From Roseomonas mucosa ATCC BAA-692 (GTDB lineage: Bacteria; Pseudomonadota; Alphaproteobacteria; Acetobacterales; Acetobacteraceae): a DNA stretch of 64,000 bases. The DNA lies in contig NZ_JHWD01000011.1 in NCBI RefSeq assembly GCF_000622225.1, positions 2,895 to 66,894 of the forward strand. Reading direction: 5' to 3'. Numbering within the stretch: position 1 is the stretch's first letter; every line of letters starts with the position of its first letter. A model generated the notes under the pieces. That model saw only the letters and a program-made list of their open reading frames with translations. It did no database searches and was not told the DNA's origin. A program made the position numbers and the translations under genes. Positions 36,931 through 45,884 of the stretch are shown in pieces.

Positions 36931-38463
36931 TCACGCCTGGCTTCCCGACCTGGCGGCCAGGGCGGACTTGCCGGCACGGCGCCAGCCCAGGAAGGCCGCC
37001 GCGAGGGGCCAGAGCAGGAACAGGATGGCGATGGTGGAGATGGTGCCCACCAGCGGGTTGGACCACAGGATGCCGAGCGAGCCCTGGGAGAGCAGCATGG
37101 ACTGACGGAAGGCGTCCTCTGCCTTGTCGCCGATCACCATGGCCAGGACGAGCGGGGCGATCGGATAGTCCAGCTTCTTCATGACGTAGCCCGCCACGCC
37201 GAAGGCCAGCATGATCCAGAGGTCGAAGGCGGAACTGGCGACGGTATAGGCGCCGGCGAGGCAGACCGTGACGATGATCGGGCCGATGATGGTGAAGGGC
37301 ACCGAGAGCAGCGCCGCGAAGAAGGGCACCGTGGCCAGCACCAGCACCACGCCGATGACATTGCCCAGGTACATCGAGGCGATCATGCCCCAGACGAAGT
37401 CCTTCTGCTCGACAAAGAGCATCGGGCCGGGGTTGAGGCCCCAGATCATCAGCCCGCCCAGCATCACCGCCGAGGTGGCGGAGCCGGGGATGCCCAGCGC
37501 CAGCATCGGCAGCATGGCGGCGGTGCCGGCGGAATGGTCGGCCGTTTCCGGCGCGATCACGCCCTCCGGCTCGCCCTTGCCGAAGTTGCCGCGGCGGCGG
37601 GAGACCTTGCGGGCGATGCCATAGGACATGAAGGAGGCCGCGGTCGGGCCACCCGGGGTGATGCCCATCCAGACGCCGATGGCGCTGCCGCGCAACATGG
37701 CGAGGAAGTACCGCGGCATTCGCGTGGCGGCGCGCAGGATCTCCACCGGGTTGAGCTTGGCGCGGACGCTCTTGAACTCCAGCCCTTCCTCCAGCGTCAG
37801 CAGCAGCTCGCCGATTCCGAAAAGGCCGATCACCACGACAAGGAAGGAGATGCCCTTGATCAGCGCCGGAATATCGAAGTTCAGGCGCATGGAGCCCGAG
37901 ACCGTGTCCATGCCCACCATGCCGAAGCCGAAGCCCAGGCAGATGGAGACCAGCGTCTTGAGCGGCGCGCCGCCGCCGAAGGCGATGAAGGAGGCAAAGG
38001 CCAGCAGATAGACCGCGAAGTATTCCGGCGGCCCGAAGCGCAGCGCGAAGGAGGTGACGAAGCCCGAGAGCAGCGTGATCACCACCACGCCTACCAGCGC
38101 GCCGAAGCCGGCGGACAGGAAGGCATAGGTCAGCGCCTCGGTGGCGCGCCCGTTTCGGGCCATGGGATAACCGTCGAAGGTCGTGGCGACGGAGGAGGGC
38201 TCGCCCGGGATGTTGAACAGGATCGAGGTGGTGGAGCCGCCGAAGAGCGCGCCCCAGTAGAGGCTGGTGAGCAGGATGATGGCCGAGACCGGGTCCATCG
38301 AGAAGGTCAGCGGCAGCAGCAGCGTCACGCCGTTCGGCGCGCCCAGCCCCGGCAGCACGCCGACCAGGATGCCCAGCAGCACGCCGCCCATGATGATGGC
38401 GACGTGATGGAAGGTGAGCACGACGCCGAAGCCGTGCATCAGCGCGTCGAGATTGTCGAACAT
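36931..38463 (-). CDS. Tripartite tricarboxylate transporter, large permease TctA (set 1)
   Basis: 510 residues with about 12 membrane segments. The TctA signatures are present: GVLPGLGAPNGVTLLLPLTF near the N-terminus, [20 protein letters not shown] and the second GVWMGITPGGPTAASFMSYG. It forms the channel of a secondary, binding-protein-dependent importer for carboxylates. It starts 12 bases after the tctB stop. Set 1 is linked to the dehydrogenases and the PdxA2-type gene, suggesting import of their hydroxy-acid substrate. Confidence 0.93.
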   Translation of the reverse strand: MFDNLDALMHGFGVVLTFHHVAIIMGGVLLGILVGVLPGLGAPNGVTLLLPLTFSMDPVSAIILLTSLYWGALFGGSTTSILFNIPGEPSSVATTFDGYPMARNGRATEALTYAFLSAGFGALVGVVVITLLSGFVTSFALRFGPPEYFAVYLLAFASFIAFGGGAPLKTLVSICLGFGFGMVGMDTVSGSMRLNFDIPALIKGISFLVVVIGLFGIGELLLTLEEGLEFKSVRAKLNPVEILRAATRMPRYFLAMLRGSAIGVWMGITPGGPTAASFMSYGIARKVSRRRGNFGKGEPEGVIAPETADHSAGTAAMLPMLALGIPGSATSAVMLGGLMIWGLNPGPMLFVEQKDFVWGMIASMYLGNVIGVVLVLATVPFFAALLSVPFTIIGPIIVTVCLAGAYTVASSAFDLWIMLAFGVAGYVMKKLDYPIAPLVLAMVIGDKAEDAFRQSMLLSQGSLGILWSNPLVGTISTIAILFLLWPLAAAFLGWRRAGKSALAARSGSQA

Positions 38464-38475
38464 CGTCCGGTCTCC

Positions 38476-38958
38476 TCAGGCCAGGCCGAGCCAGACCTCG
38501 ACCGGCCCCTTGAGGAGCGGCACGAGGAACCAGCGCTCGAAGACCAGCCAGGTCGCGGCGGTGTAGAGCAGCGGCACGGCGATGCTGGCGAGCCAGGAAT
38601 GCCGCCCCTGCCAACGCATCATGACGAACAGGTAGGCGGCCATGGCGACATACATGCCGAGGGTGAGCGACAGCACCACCAGCGCCAGGATCGAGAGGCC
38701 GAAGCGCAGCACGCGGCGGCCGCCCGCGCGGTCCACGAAGACCTCCCGCGTCAGGGCGGTCCGGTTGTACCAGCCCTGCACCGCGATCGCGACGGCGGCG
38801 GCCATGACGATCAGGCCGATGCGGAAGGGGAAGTAGCCGGCCTGCGGCCCGTCCTCCGCCCAGCCGTAGTCGAGCTCCATGGCGCCGGTCACGGCGATGG
38901 CGCCGAGCAGGAAGACGACGGCCGCCGTGGCCATTTCCATCCGGTAACGCGTCAGCAT
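38476..38958 (-). CDS. Tripartite tricarboxylate transporter, small permease TctB (set 1)
   Basis: 160 residues with four hydrophobic segments (starting AAVVFLLGAIAVTGAMELDY) and the usual TctB pattern YFPFRIGLIVMAAAVAIAVQ. The function of TctB is accessory to TctA. It lies between tctC and tctA genes on the same strand with 31- and 12-base gaps. Sequence conservation in the family is weak, so the call rests on topology and position. Confidence 0.85.
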   Translation of the reverse strand: MLTRYRMEMATAAVVFLLGAIAVTGAMELDYGWAEDGPQAGYFPFRIGLIVMAAAVAIAVQGWYNRTALTREVFVDRAGGRRVLRFGLSILALVVLSLTLGMYVAMAAYLFVMMRWQGRHSWLASIAVPLLYTAATWLVFERWFLVPLLKGPVEVWLGLA

Positions 38959-38989
38959 GGCCGTCGCTCCCTGTCCAGCGTCCCTGACC

Positions 38990-40000
38990 TCAGTTCACCA
39001 GCCACTTCTCGGCGGCGAACATCTCCTTGCCGGACTTCTGCTCCTCCTCCATGAGGGGCTTCATCTGGTCGGGTGTCATGAAGACGGCGCTCTGCACCGT
39101 GCGGGCGATGTAGTCCTTCCACTCCGGCGTCTCGGTGACCTTGCGCATCACGTCGGTCCAGAACTCCTGGGCCTCCTTCGACACCTCGGGCGGCAGGAAG
39201 ACGGTGCGCGGCATGCGGTATTCGTCCACCGCGATGCCCTGGCTGGCGCAGGTCGGGATATCGGCCCAGGACTGCGTCCCGGTCACCTTCCCCGTGGCCG
39301 GCAGCGGCTCCTTGCGGAAGACGCAGAGCGGCCGGACCTGGTCGCCGCGCCAGCCGCCGACGCTTTCGGACGGGTTGTTGACGTCGGAATCCACATGCCC
39401 GCCGGCGAGCTGCACGCCCGCCTCTCCGCCGCCGCGGAAGGGGATGTAGGTGAAGCGCACGCCGGTCGCCTTCTGGATCTTCAGCGTGAGGATCTGGTCG
39501 GTGTCCTTGGTCTGGCTGCCGCCCATCTTCATGGCGCCCGGCTTCTCGCGCGCCGCGGCGATGTAGTCGGCGGCCGTCTTGTAGGGCGCGTCGGCCTTCA
39601 CCCAGAGCATGAACTCGTCGAAAGCCATGGCGGCCACCGGCACGAGCTGCTCCGGCTTCCAGGCCACGCGGGCGACATAGGGCAGCAGCCATTCGTTGTT
39701 GGTGCCGAAGATCACCTTCAGCGGGTCGCCCTGGGAGCCGCGGCCATAGACGAAGCCCTCCGCGCCGGAGCCACCACCCTTGTTGGTGACGACGACGGGC
39801 ACGTTCAGCAGCTCATGCTTCTGGATCGCCGCCTGGATGGTGCGGGCGAAGAGGTCGGTGCCGCCGCCGGCACCGGAGGTGACGACGAACTCGACGGGGC
39901 GGTTCGGTTCCCAGGCCGCCAGGGCCGGGCGTGGCGCCGTCGCCGCCAAGGAGGCGGCGCCCAGCGAGAAGGCGAGCGTCAGCGTCGGGAGAACGCGCAT
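38990..40000 (-). CDS. Tripartite tricarboxylate transporter, substrate-binding protein TctC (set 1)
   Basis: 336 residues. Signal peptide of about 28 residues (MRVLPTLTLAFSLGAASLAA ... ALA) followed by the Bug/TctC start EPNRPVEFVVTSGAGGGTDL. The loop after strand 1 (AGGGTD) usually contacts a carboxylate; a conserved Asp lies further in (FRGGGEAGVQLAGGHVDSDV). ATG 40000 has GGAGGAAAC upstream; the frame extends beyond it without export character. It is encoded 64 bases after the PdxA2-type gene on the same strand. Confidence 0.92.
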   Translation of the reverse strand: MRVLPTLTLAFSLGAASLAATAPRPALAAWEPNRPVEFVVTSGAGGGTDLFARTIQAAIQKHELLNVPVVVTNKGGGSGAEGFVYGRGSQGDPLKVIFGTNNEWLLPYVARVAWKPEQLVPVAAMAFDEFMLWVKADAPYKTAADYIAAAREKPGAMKMGGSQTKDTDQILTLKIQKATGVRFTYIPFRGGGEAGVQLAGGHVDSDVNNPSESVGGWRGDQVRPLCVFRKEPLPATGKVTGTQSWADIPTCASQGIAVDEYRMPRTVFLPPEVSKEAQEFWTDVMRKVTETPEWKDYIARTVQSAVFMTPDQMKPLMEEEQKSGKEMFAAEKWLVN

Positions 40001-40064
40001 TCTTGTTTCCTCCGGTTGAAAGGCGCGCACCCGTTCCGGGCCTTCGCGCCGTGGTTGGGGCCGA

Positions 40065-41087
40065 TCAGGCGGCGATGCGGCTCGCCGCCATGCGGGAGGC
40101 CAGCAGCAGCGCGTTGCGCATGGCGCCGGGATGGGCGATGCCCTTGCCCGCGATGTCATAGGCCGTGCCATGGGCGGCGGTGCAGATCGGGAAGGGAAAG
40201 CCGCCCATCAGCGTCACGCCCGCATCGAAGCCGATCAGCTTCATCGCGATCTGGCCCTGGTCGTGGAACATGGTCAGCACCGCGTCGAAATCGCCGCGCC
40301 TGGCGCGCACGAAGACCGTGTCCGCCGGGAAAGGCCCGTCGCAGGCGATCTGCTCGCGCTTGCCCGCCTCCACCGCCGGGGCGATCACCTCGATCTCCTC
40401 GCGCCCGAAATTGCCGTTGTCGCCGGCATGCGGGTTCAGCCCCGCCACGGCGATGCGCGGGCGGGCGACGCCGGAGGCACGCAGCGCCTCGTCGGTCAGG
40501 CGCAGGTTGTCGAGGATGGTCTCCTTCGTCAGCAGCCCGGCCACGTCCTTCAGCGGCACATGCGAGGTGACGCGGGCGTTCCACAGCCCTTCCAGGACGT
40601 TGAACTCCTTGGCCACGCCATGGAATCCGATGGTCTCGGCGGAGAAGCCGATCTCGTCCTCGTAGCCCGGCGTGACCAGCCGCATCGCCGCCTTGTTGAA
40701 GGGGGTGAAGCAGACCGCATCGGCCTCGCCGGCGGCGGCCATGCGCAGGGCGCGGCGGAAATTCTCGGTGGCGAAGCGGCCGCCGGCCTCGGAGATCTCG
40801 CCCAGCCTGATGCCGTCCGGGTCGCCATGGCCGAGATCGATCAGCACTGGCCGGCCGGGGACGCGGCGCGGCATCGACTCGCCATCGCGCACCACATCGA
40901 CATCCGGGTTGACGCCGGCGAACTCGGCGCCGCGGGCCAGCATGCGGGCATCGCCGATCACGGTGATCTCGGCGGCCTCGCGCACTGCGGGATCGGCCAG
41001 GACCTTGGCGGCCAGTTCGGAGGAGACGCCTGCGGCGTCGCCCATGGCCAGGGCGATCCTCGGCCTCGCCAGCAATTGCGCTTCCAT
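40065..41087 (-). CDS. PdxA2-type 4-phospho-hydroxy-acid dehydrogenase
   Basis: 340 residues, PdxA family. Start PRIALAMGDAAGVSSELAAK is the family N-terminus (GDPAG variant, here GDAAG). Three metal-ligand His sit in RVTSHVPLKDV, LTMFHDQGQIAMKLIGF and the TAAHGTAYDIAGKG loop. True PdxA acts in vitamin B6 synthesis; the PdxA2 branch oxidises 4-phospho-D-threonate or 4-phospho-D-erythronate and decarboxylates to DHAP. The link with a TTT transporter, a GntR gene and a beta-hydroxyacid dehydrogenase favours PdxA2. The four-carbon acid sugar kinase (DUF1537) that would make its substrate is not in this window. Confidence 0.85.
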   Translation of the reverse strand: MEAQLLARPRIALAMGDAAGVSSELAAKVLADPAVREAAEITVIGDARMLARGAEFAGVNPDVDVVRDGESMPRRVPGRPVLIDLGHGDPDGIRLGEISEAGGRFATENFRRALRMAAAGEADAVCFTPFNKAAMRLVTPGYEDEIGFSAETIGFHGVAKEFNVLEGLWNARVTSHVPLKDVAGLLTKETILDNLRLTDEALRASGVARPRIAVAGLNPHAGDNGNFGREEIEVIAPAVEAGKREQIACDGPFPADTVFVRARRGDFDAVLTMFHDQGQIAMKLIGFDAGVTLMGGFPFPICTAAHGTAYDIAGKGIAHPGAMRNALLLASRMAASRIAA

Positions 41088-41138
41088 GCCGCCCTCTCCC
41101 GCTTTCTTGCTTTGGCTTCGTGCCAGCCGTCACATAGA

Positions 41139-41158
41139 GTATGCTTCACACTGCATAC
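41139..41158. promoter_or_regulatory. Palindromic operator candidate between pdxA2-type and gntR genes
   Basis: Perfect inverted repeat GTATGC-N8-GCATAC in the 133-base intergenic region of a divergent gene pair. Size and symmetry suit a dimeric GntR regulator of the FadR group. It is about 52 bases from the pdxA2-type start and about 63 from the GntR start, so it could control both. The AT-richer surroundings (TAATCTAGACCTAATG) probably hold the promoters. Confidence 0.55.
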
Positions 41159-41220
41159 AGTAATCTAGACCTAATGTGGACGGACCGATCCCGTCAAGGC
41201 ATATCCGGAGGGGCTCGCGC

Positions 41221-41955
41221 ATGGATGAGCATGGATCAGGATCGAAGCCGATGGTCGTATCCGCCCTGATGGACGCAGAGGGACCGGAGAACCTGCCGGC
41301 AGGCGGCGGGGACGGGCCGATCGTGCGCCGTCCTCTCCAGGAGGAGGTGGCCGCCCGCCTGCGCGACCTGATCACCCAGGGCACCATCGCCCCCGGCACC
41401 CGCATCAACGAGGTCGCGCTCTGTGCCAAGCTCGGCGTTTCCCGCACCCCGTTGCGGGAGGCCGTGCGTATGCTGGCCGGCGAAGGGCTGGTGGAGCTGG
41501 TGCCGGCCCGGGGCGCCGTGGTGCGCAGGGTGACGCTGAAGGACGTGACCGACAGCCTGACAGTGCTGCGAAACCTGGAAGGGCTGGCGGGGGAACTCGC
41601 CTGCTCCGAGGCCCCCGAGGATGGGGTCGCGCGCGTCGTGGCGCTGCACGAGGCGATGATGGACCGCTATGCCGCCCGGGACCGCATGGCCTATTTCAAG
41701 CTGAACCAGGCGATCCACACCGCCATCGTGGCGCTGTCCGGCAATGCCACGCTCATCTGGGCGCATGAGGCGATCCAGGCGCGGATGAAGCATATCCGCT
41801 TCATCGGCAATGCCGGGCCGGAGAAATGGGCCGGCGCCGTGGCCGAGCACGAGCAGATGGTCGCGGCCCTGCGGAAGCGCGACGGCGCGGCGCTGGCACG
41901 GGTGCTGCAACTGCATCTGGACAAGACGCTGGAACGGGTCCGGGACCAGATCTGA
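41221..41955 (+). CDS. GntR-family transcriptional regulator (FadR group)
   Basis: About 244 residues. The winged helix (RRPLQEEVAARLRDLITQGT, INEVALCAKLGVSRTPLREA, GLVELVPARGAVVRRV) is typical of GntR. The C-terminal FCD-type all-helical domain (TVLRNLEGLAGELACSEA, AYFKLNQAIHTAIVALSGNA) should bind an organic acid and metal. GGAGGGG lies 7 bases before ATG 41221; an in-frame ATG at 41176 is less likely because it would extend into the promoter region. It is divergent from the PdxA2/TTT operon and presumably its repressor, acting on the palindrome between them. Confidence 0.92.
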   Translation: MDEHGSGSKPMVVSALMDAEGPENLPAGGGDGPIVRRPLQEEVAARLRDLITQGTIAPGTRINEVALCAKLGVSRTPLREAVRMLAGEGLVELVPARGAVVRRVTLKDVTDSLTVLRNLEGLAGELACSEAPEDGVARVVALHEAMMDRYAARDRMAYFKLNQAIHTAIVALSGNATLIWAHEAIQARMKHIRFIGNAGPEKWAGAVAEHEQMVAALRKRDGAALARVLQLHLDKTLERVRDQI

Positions 41956-42000
41956 GCCCCTCCCCCAGCGGCTCGCGGAAAGCCCTGGACGCGCAAGAAA

Positions 42001-42018
42001 TGCGGGCATATACCCGCA
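42001..42018. promoter_or_regulatory. Near-perfect palindrome directly in front of the MarR gene
   Basis: TGCGGGCATATACCCGCA: arms TGCGGG/CCCGCA pair exactly, with the core CATATA almost symmetric. It ends four bases before the first ATG of the MarR-family gene, just where a Shine-Dalgarno site should be, and none is visible. A MarR operator that would block its own transcription is the natural reading. Confidence 0.55.
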
Positions 42019-42021
42019 TCG

Positions 42022-42420
42022 ATGATGACGGAATGTTACTGCGTAGCGCTTCGCGTGGCGGCCCGGAAGGTCTCGTCGATCTATGACGAGGCCCTGGCCC
42101 CGGCAGGCGTCAACGTGGCGCAGTACAGCCTGCTGCGGCGGATCGGGCATTTCCAGCCCGTCTCGCTCACCGAGTTGGCGCGGCTCAGCCTGCTGGACCG
42201 CTCCACGGTCGGGCGCAATGCCAAGCTGCTGGAACGCGACGGGCTGATCCGCAGCGTGGCCGGACGGGACCAGCGCGAGACCGCGCTGGCGCTGACCGAG
42301 GCGGCGCAGCAGGTGCTGAGCGACGGCGCGCCGCTGTGGAACAAGGCACAGGCGGAGGTCGAGGCGCTGCTCGGCGAGGAGGGCGCCCGCAACCTGCGCG
42401 CCCTGCTGCATGACCTCTGA
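42022..42420 (+). CDS. MarR-family transcriptional regulator
   Basis: 132 residues. Core elements: AGVNVAQYSLLRRIGHFQPV, LTELARLSLLDRSTVGRNAK (recognition helix), LERDGLIRSVAGRDQRETAL (wing), and dimerisation helices at both ends. MarR proteins usually repress neighbours and are released by phenolic or similar ligands. Two ATG codons stand in tandem (42022, 42025); no ribosome-binding site is visible because a palindrome occupies the leader, so translation may be leaderless (inference). The MFS gene starts 61 bases after its stop and is the obvious target. Confidence 0.9.
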   Translation: MMTECYCVALRVAARKVSSIYDEALAPAGVNVAQYSLLRRIGHFQPVSLTELARLSLLDRSTVGRNAKLLERDGLIRSVAGRDQRETALALTEAAQQVLSDGAPLWNKAQAEVEALLGEEGARNLRALLHDL

Positions 42421-42481
42421 CCCTTCGCCTTCCGCATCCAACCAGCCCGCCCGGCCGGGCACCCACAGGGGAAACGCCATC

Positions 42482-43768
42482 ATGATCTCCACCGCCTTGG
42501 CCACGGGCCTGCGGCAGAAGGGCATCCATTACGGCTGGGTGGTCGCGGGGGCGACCTTCCTGACCATGCTTGCCACCGCCGGGGCCATGGGCTCGGCCGG
42601 GGTGATGATCGAGCCCTTGCAGCAGGAATTCGGCTGGCAGAACGCCGATATCTCCACCGCCTTCGCGCTGCGCCTCGCCCTGTTCGGGCTGATGGGGCCC
42701 TTCGCCGCCGCCTTCATGAACCGCTTCGGTGTGCGCAGCGTCATCCTCTGCGCCCTGGCGCTGATTTCCGCCGGGCTGCTCGGTTCGCTGGTGATGCGGG
42801 AGCTGTGGCAGCTCGTGCTGCTCTGGGGCGTCATCGTCGGCATCGGCACGGGGATGACGGCGATCGTGCTGGGCGCCACCGTGGCCACGCGCTGGTTCTC
42901 GGAACGGCGCGGCTTCGTGGTCGGGCTGCTCACCGCCAGCAACGCCACCGGGCAGCTCGTCTTCCTGCCCATCCTGGCCAGCCTCAGCACGGCCTATGGC
43001 TGGCGCACCGCACTGGTCTTCGTGCTCGGCACGCTGGCCTTCGCCATGGTTGTGGTGCTGCTGCTGATGTGCGACCGGCCCGCGGATCTCGGCCTTACGC
43101 CCTATGGCACCGCCGTGCAGCAGGCCGCGCCGCCGCGCGAGCAGGGGCTGGGCAACCTGCTCCTCTCTCCCATCCGCGTGCTGCGCGAGGCGGCGGGCAG
43201 CTATACCTTCTGGGTGCTGTTCCTGACCTTCTACGTCTGCGGCCTCAGCACCAACGGGCTGATCCAGACGCACTGGATCGCGCTCTGCGGCGATTACGGC
43301 GTGGCGGCGGTTGGGGCGGCGAGCATGCTGGCGGTGATCGGCATCTTCGACTTCGCCGGCACGATCCTGTCCGGCTGGCTGTCCGACCGCTATGACAACC
43401 GCTGGCTGCTGGCCTCCTACTACGCCTTCCGCGGGCTGTCGCTGCTCTACCTCCCCTTCACCGAGTTCAACGTCTATGCCCTTTCCGTCTTCGCGGTGGT
43501 CTACGGGCTGGACTGGGTGGCGACCGTACCGCCGACCGTGCGCCTCGCTGCCAACCGCTTCGGACCAGAAAAGGCGGGGCTGGTCTTCGGCTGGGTCTTT
43601 ACGGGGCATCAGCTCGGCGCCGCCACCGCCGCCTTCGGTGCCGGGTTCAGCCGGACCGAGTTCTCGACCTACCTGCCTGCCCTCTATGTCGCCGGCAGCT
43701 TCTGCCTGGTGGCCGCCCTGCTGGTCACCACGCTCTACCGCCGGCCCAGTCTGCAAGCGGCGGAGTAA
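42482..43768 (+). CDS. Major facilitator superfamily transporter (monocarboxylate/oxalate type)
   Basis: 428 residues with about 12 membrane helices. It starts KGIHYGWVVAGATFLTMLAT, the pattern of OxlT/MCT-like MFS proteins, with the A-motif-like loop GPFAAAFMNRFGVRSVILCA and FAGTILSGWLSDRYDNRWLL in the second half. Substrates in this group are organic anions such as oxalate or formate. ATG 42482 is preferred because GGGGAAAC precedes it; an in-frame ATG at 42410 would overlap the MarR gene. Regulated probably by the MarR protein just upstream. It ends convergently with the second TTT set. Confidence 0.88.
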   Translation: MISTALATGLRQKGIHYGWVVAGATFLTMLATAGAMGSAGVMIEPLQQEFGWQNADISTAFALRLALFGLMGPFAAAFMNRFGVRSVILCALALISAGLLGSLVMRELWQLVLLWGVIVGIGTGMTAIVLGATVATRWFSERRGFVVGLLTASNATGQLVFLPILASLSTAYGWRTALVFVLGTLAFAMVVVLLLMCDRPADLGLTPYGTAVQQAAPPREQGLGNLLLSPIRVLREAAGSYTFWVLFLTFYVCGLSTNGLIQTHWIALCGDYGVAAVGAASMLAVIGIFDFAGTILSGWLSDRYDNRWLLASYYAFRGLSLLYLPFTEFNVYALSVFAVVYGLDWVATVPPTVRLAANRFGPEKAGLVFGWVFTGHQLGAATAAFGAGFSRTEFSTYLPALYVAGSFCLVAALLVTTLYRRPSLQAAE

Positions 43769-43801
43769 GGGCGCCACCCCCGGCGGCACGGCGCCTGTGG
43801 T

Positions 43802-43860
43802 TGCCTCCGGTCGGCGCGGAGGCAGGCCTGGCGCCGTGACGGGCCGGCAGCCTCCGGCCC
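43802..43860. terminator. Two tandem GC hairpins between convergent genes
   Basis: TGCCTCC-N9-GGAGGCA (43802-43824) and GGGCCGG-CAGCCT-CCGGCCC (43841-43860), both with perfect 7-bp stems, fill the 99-base gap between the MFS gene and the convergent tctA gene. No U-tract. They have the general design, but not the sequence, of the intergenic repeat family. Confidence 0.45.
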
Positions 43861-43867
43861 GCCCCCG

Positions 43868-45400
43868 TCAGGCGTCGATGCCGTCGCTGCTGTTGTTGCC
43901 CAGCAGCCCACGGCGCCGCGCCCAGGTGCCGTAGAGACGCGGCCCAAGCAGGGCGAAGGCGGCGATGACCAGTAGCGCCAGCGAGATCGGACGGGTGAGG
44001 AAGACCGTCCAGTCGCCCTGGCTGATGGTCAGCGCCTGGCGCATCGCCTGTTCCGCCATGGGCCCCAGGATCATGCCGATCACCACGGGCGCGGTGGGGA
44101 AGTCGAAGCGGCGCATGAACATGCCGATCGTCCCGATCACATAGAGCAGGATCAGGTCGGTGACGCTGTTGCTGATGCCATAGGTACCGATCGTGGCGAA
44201 GACCAGGATGCCCGCATAGAGCTGCGGCGTCGGGATGGTCAGGATGCGCGCCCAGAGTCCGACGAGCGGCAGGTTCAGCACCACCAGCATGACATTGGCG
44301 ATGTAGAGCGAGGCGATCAGCGTCCAGACCAGCTCGGGCTGCGAGGTGAAGAGCAGCGGCCCGGGCTGGATGCCGTAGGACTGGAAGGCGTTGAGCATGA
44401 TGGCGGCCGTGGCCGAGGTCGGCAGGCCGAGGGTGAGCATGGGCACGAGGATGCCGGCGGCGGCGGCATTGTTGGCGGCCTCCGGCCCGGCCACGCCCTC
44501 GATGGCGCCGGTGGTGCCGAACTCCTTCTCGTATTCCGGCTTCACCATCCGGCGCTCGGCGTAATAGCTCAGCATGGTCGGCATCTCGGTGCCGCCCGCG
44601 GGCATGACGCCGAAGGGAAAGCCTAGCGCCGAGCCGCGTATCCAGGGCCAGAAGGAGCGCCGCCAGTCGGTGCGGCTCATCCAGAGGCGGCCGACGGGGC
44701 GGACCACCTGCTTTCCTTCCACATGCCGCCAGGCGAGGTAGAGCGTCTCCCCCACCGCGAAGAGGGCCACGGCGACGAGCACCACGTCGATGCCGTCGAG
44801 CAGGTCGATCATGCCGAAGGTCATGCGCGGCTGCCCGGTCTGCAGATCGACGCCGACGAGGCCCAGCATCAGGCCGAAGGCGAGCGAGACAAGGCCGCGC
44901 AGCGCCGAGCCGCCGAGCACGGCGGAGACGGTGACGAAGCAGAGCACCATCAAGCAGAAATACTCTGCCGGGCCGAGCTTCAGCGCCAGTTCCACCAGGA
45001 TCGGGCCGAGAAAGGAGATGCCCAGCGTGCCCACCGTGCCGGCGATGAAGGAGCCCACCGCCGCCGTCACCAGCGCCGGGCCGGCGCGGCCGTTGCGGGC
45101 CATCTTGGCGCCTTCCAGCGCGGTGATGATGGAGCCGCTCTCGCCCGGCGTGTTCAGCAGGATCGAGGTGGTGGAGCCGCCATACATGGCGCCGTAGAAG
45201 ACGCCGCAGAACAGGATGAAGGCGCCGGTGGCCGAGACCTTGAAGGTGATCGGCAGCAGCAGCGCGATGGTGAGCGCCGGCCCGATGCCCGGCAGCACGC
45301 CGACGGCGGTGCCGAGGAAACAGCCGAGCAGCGCCCAGCCGAGATTGGCCGGCGACAGCGCGTTGCCGAAGCCGAGCGAGAGGCCCGAGAGCGTGTCCAT
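43868..45400 (-). CDS. Tripartite tricarboxylate transporter, large permease TctA (set 2)
   Basis: 510 residues with about 12 membrane segments. Signatures [40 protein letters not shown] and [20 protein letters not shown] are clear. The start at [12 protein letters not shown] (ATG 45400) falls five bases past the tctB stop; a longer in-frame start would overlap tctB. It forms the channel of a second carboxylate importer that is not the same as set 1: the two TctA proteins differ in most loops. Confidence 0.93.
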   Translation of the reverse strand: MDTLSGLSLGFGNALSPANLGWALLGCFLGTAVGVLPGIGPALTIALLLPITFKVSATGAFILFCGVFYGAMYGGSTTSILLNTPGESGSIITALEGAKMARNGRAGPALVTAAVGSFIAGTVGTLGISFLGPILVELALKLGPAEYFCLMVLCFVTVSAVLGGSALRGLVSLAFGLMLGLVGVDLQTGQPRMTFGMIDLLDGIDVVLVAVALFAVGETLYLAWRHVEGKQVVRPVGRLWMSRTDWRRSFWPWIRGSALGFPFGVMPAGGTEMPTMLSYYAERRMVKPEYEKEFGTTGAIEGVAGPEAANNAAAAGILVPMLTLGLPTSATAAIMLNAFQSYGIQPGPLLFTSQPELVWTLIASLYIANVMLVVLNLPLVGLWARILTIPTPQLYAGILVFATIGTYGISNSVTDLILLYVIGTIGMFMRRFDFPTAPVVIGMILGPMAEQAMRQALTISQGDWTVFLTRPISLALLVIAAFALLGPRLYGTWARRRGLLGNNSSDGIDA

Positions 45401-45404
45401 GGGG

Positions 45405-45884
45405 TCAGAGGATCCCTTCCAGCACGCCCGCACCGATATTGACGCCGAGCAGCCGGCTGAAGGCCAGGTAGGCGAGCAGCGTGACCACGGCGCCGATCAG
45501 CAGGTCACGCAGCGGATGGCGCGAGCCGAAGGCGGCGCAGACCAGGACGTAGAGGATGGTGGAGGCGATGACGAAGCCGAGCCAGTCTATCAGCGCGACC
45601 TGCACGACCAGCCCCGCCGCCAGCAGGCCCAGCGACCGCCAGTTGACCGGCGGCGGGTCCTGCATGTCCTCCAGCCCATGGCTCCAGCCGCCGCGCAGGG
45701 CCGAGGCGCAGAGGCCGGTGCCCAGGGCGAGCAGCAGCGCCGCCACCAGCCAGGGGACCAGCGCGGCGCTGACCTCCGCATAGACGGGGGTGGGCGGGAT
45801 GACGAGGGCCTGCCAGGCCGTCAGCAGGCCCAGCCCCGCCACCCCGAGCCCGACCAGGAGGTCGGACCGGGCGGTGTGCCTCAT
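45405..45884 (-). CDS. Tripartite tricarboxylate transporter, small permease TctB (set 2)
   Basis: 159 residues with four hydrophobic segments ([40 protein letters not shown]; and two more). Weakly conserved family; identity is supported by topology and its place between tctC and tctA. ATG 45884 overlaps the tctC stop (ATGA), so translation is coupled. Confidence 0.85.
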   Translation of the reverse strand: MRHTARSDLLVGLGVAGLGLLTAWQALVIPPTPVYAEVSAALVPWLVAALLLALGTGLCASALRGGWSHGLEDMQDPPPVNWRSLGLLAAGLVVQVALIDWLGFVIASTILYVLVCAAFGSRHPLRDLLIGAVVTLLAYLAFSRLLGVNIGAGVLEGIL

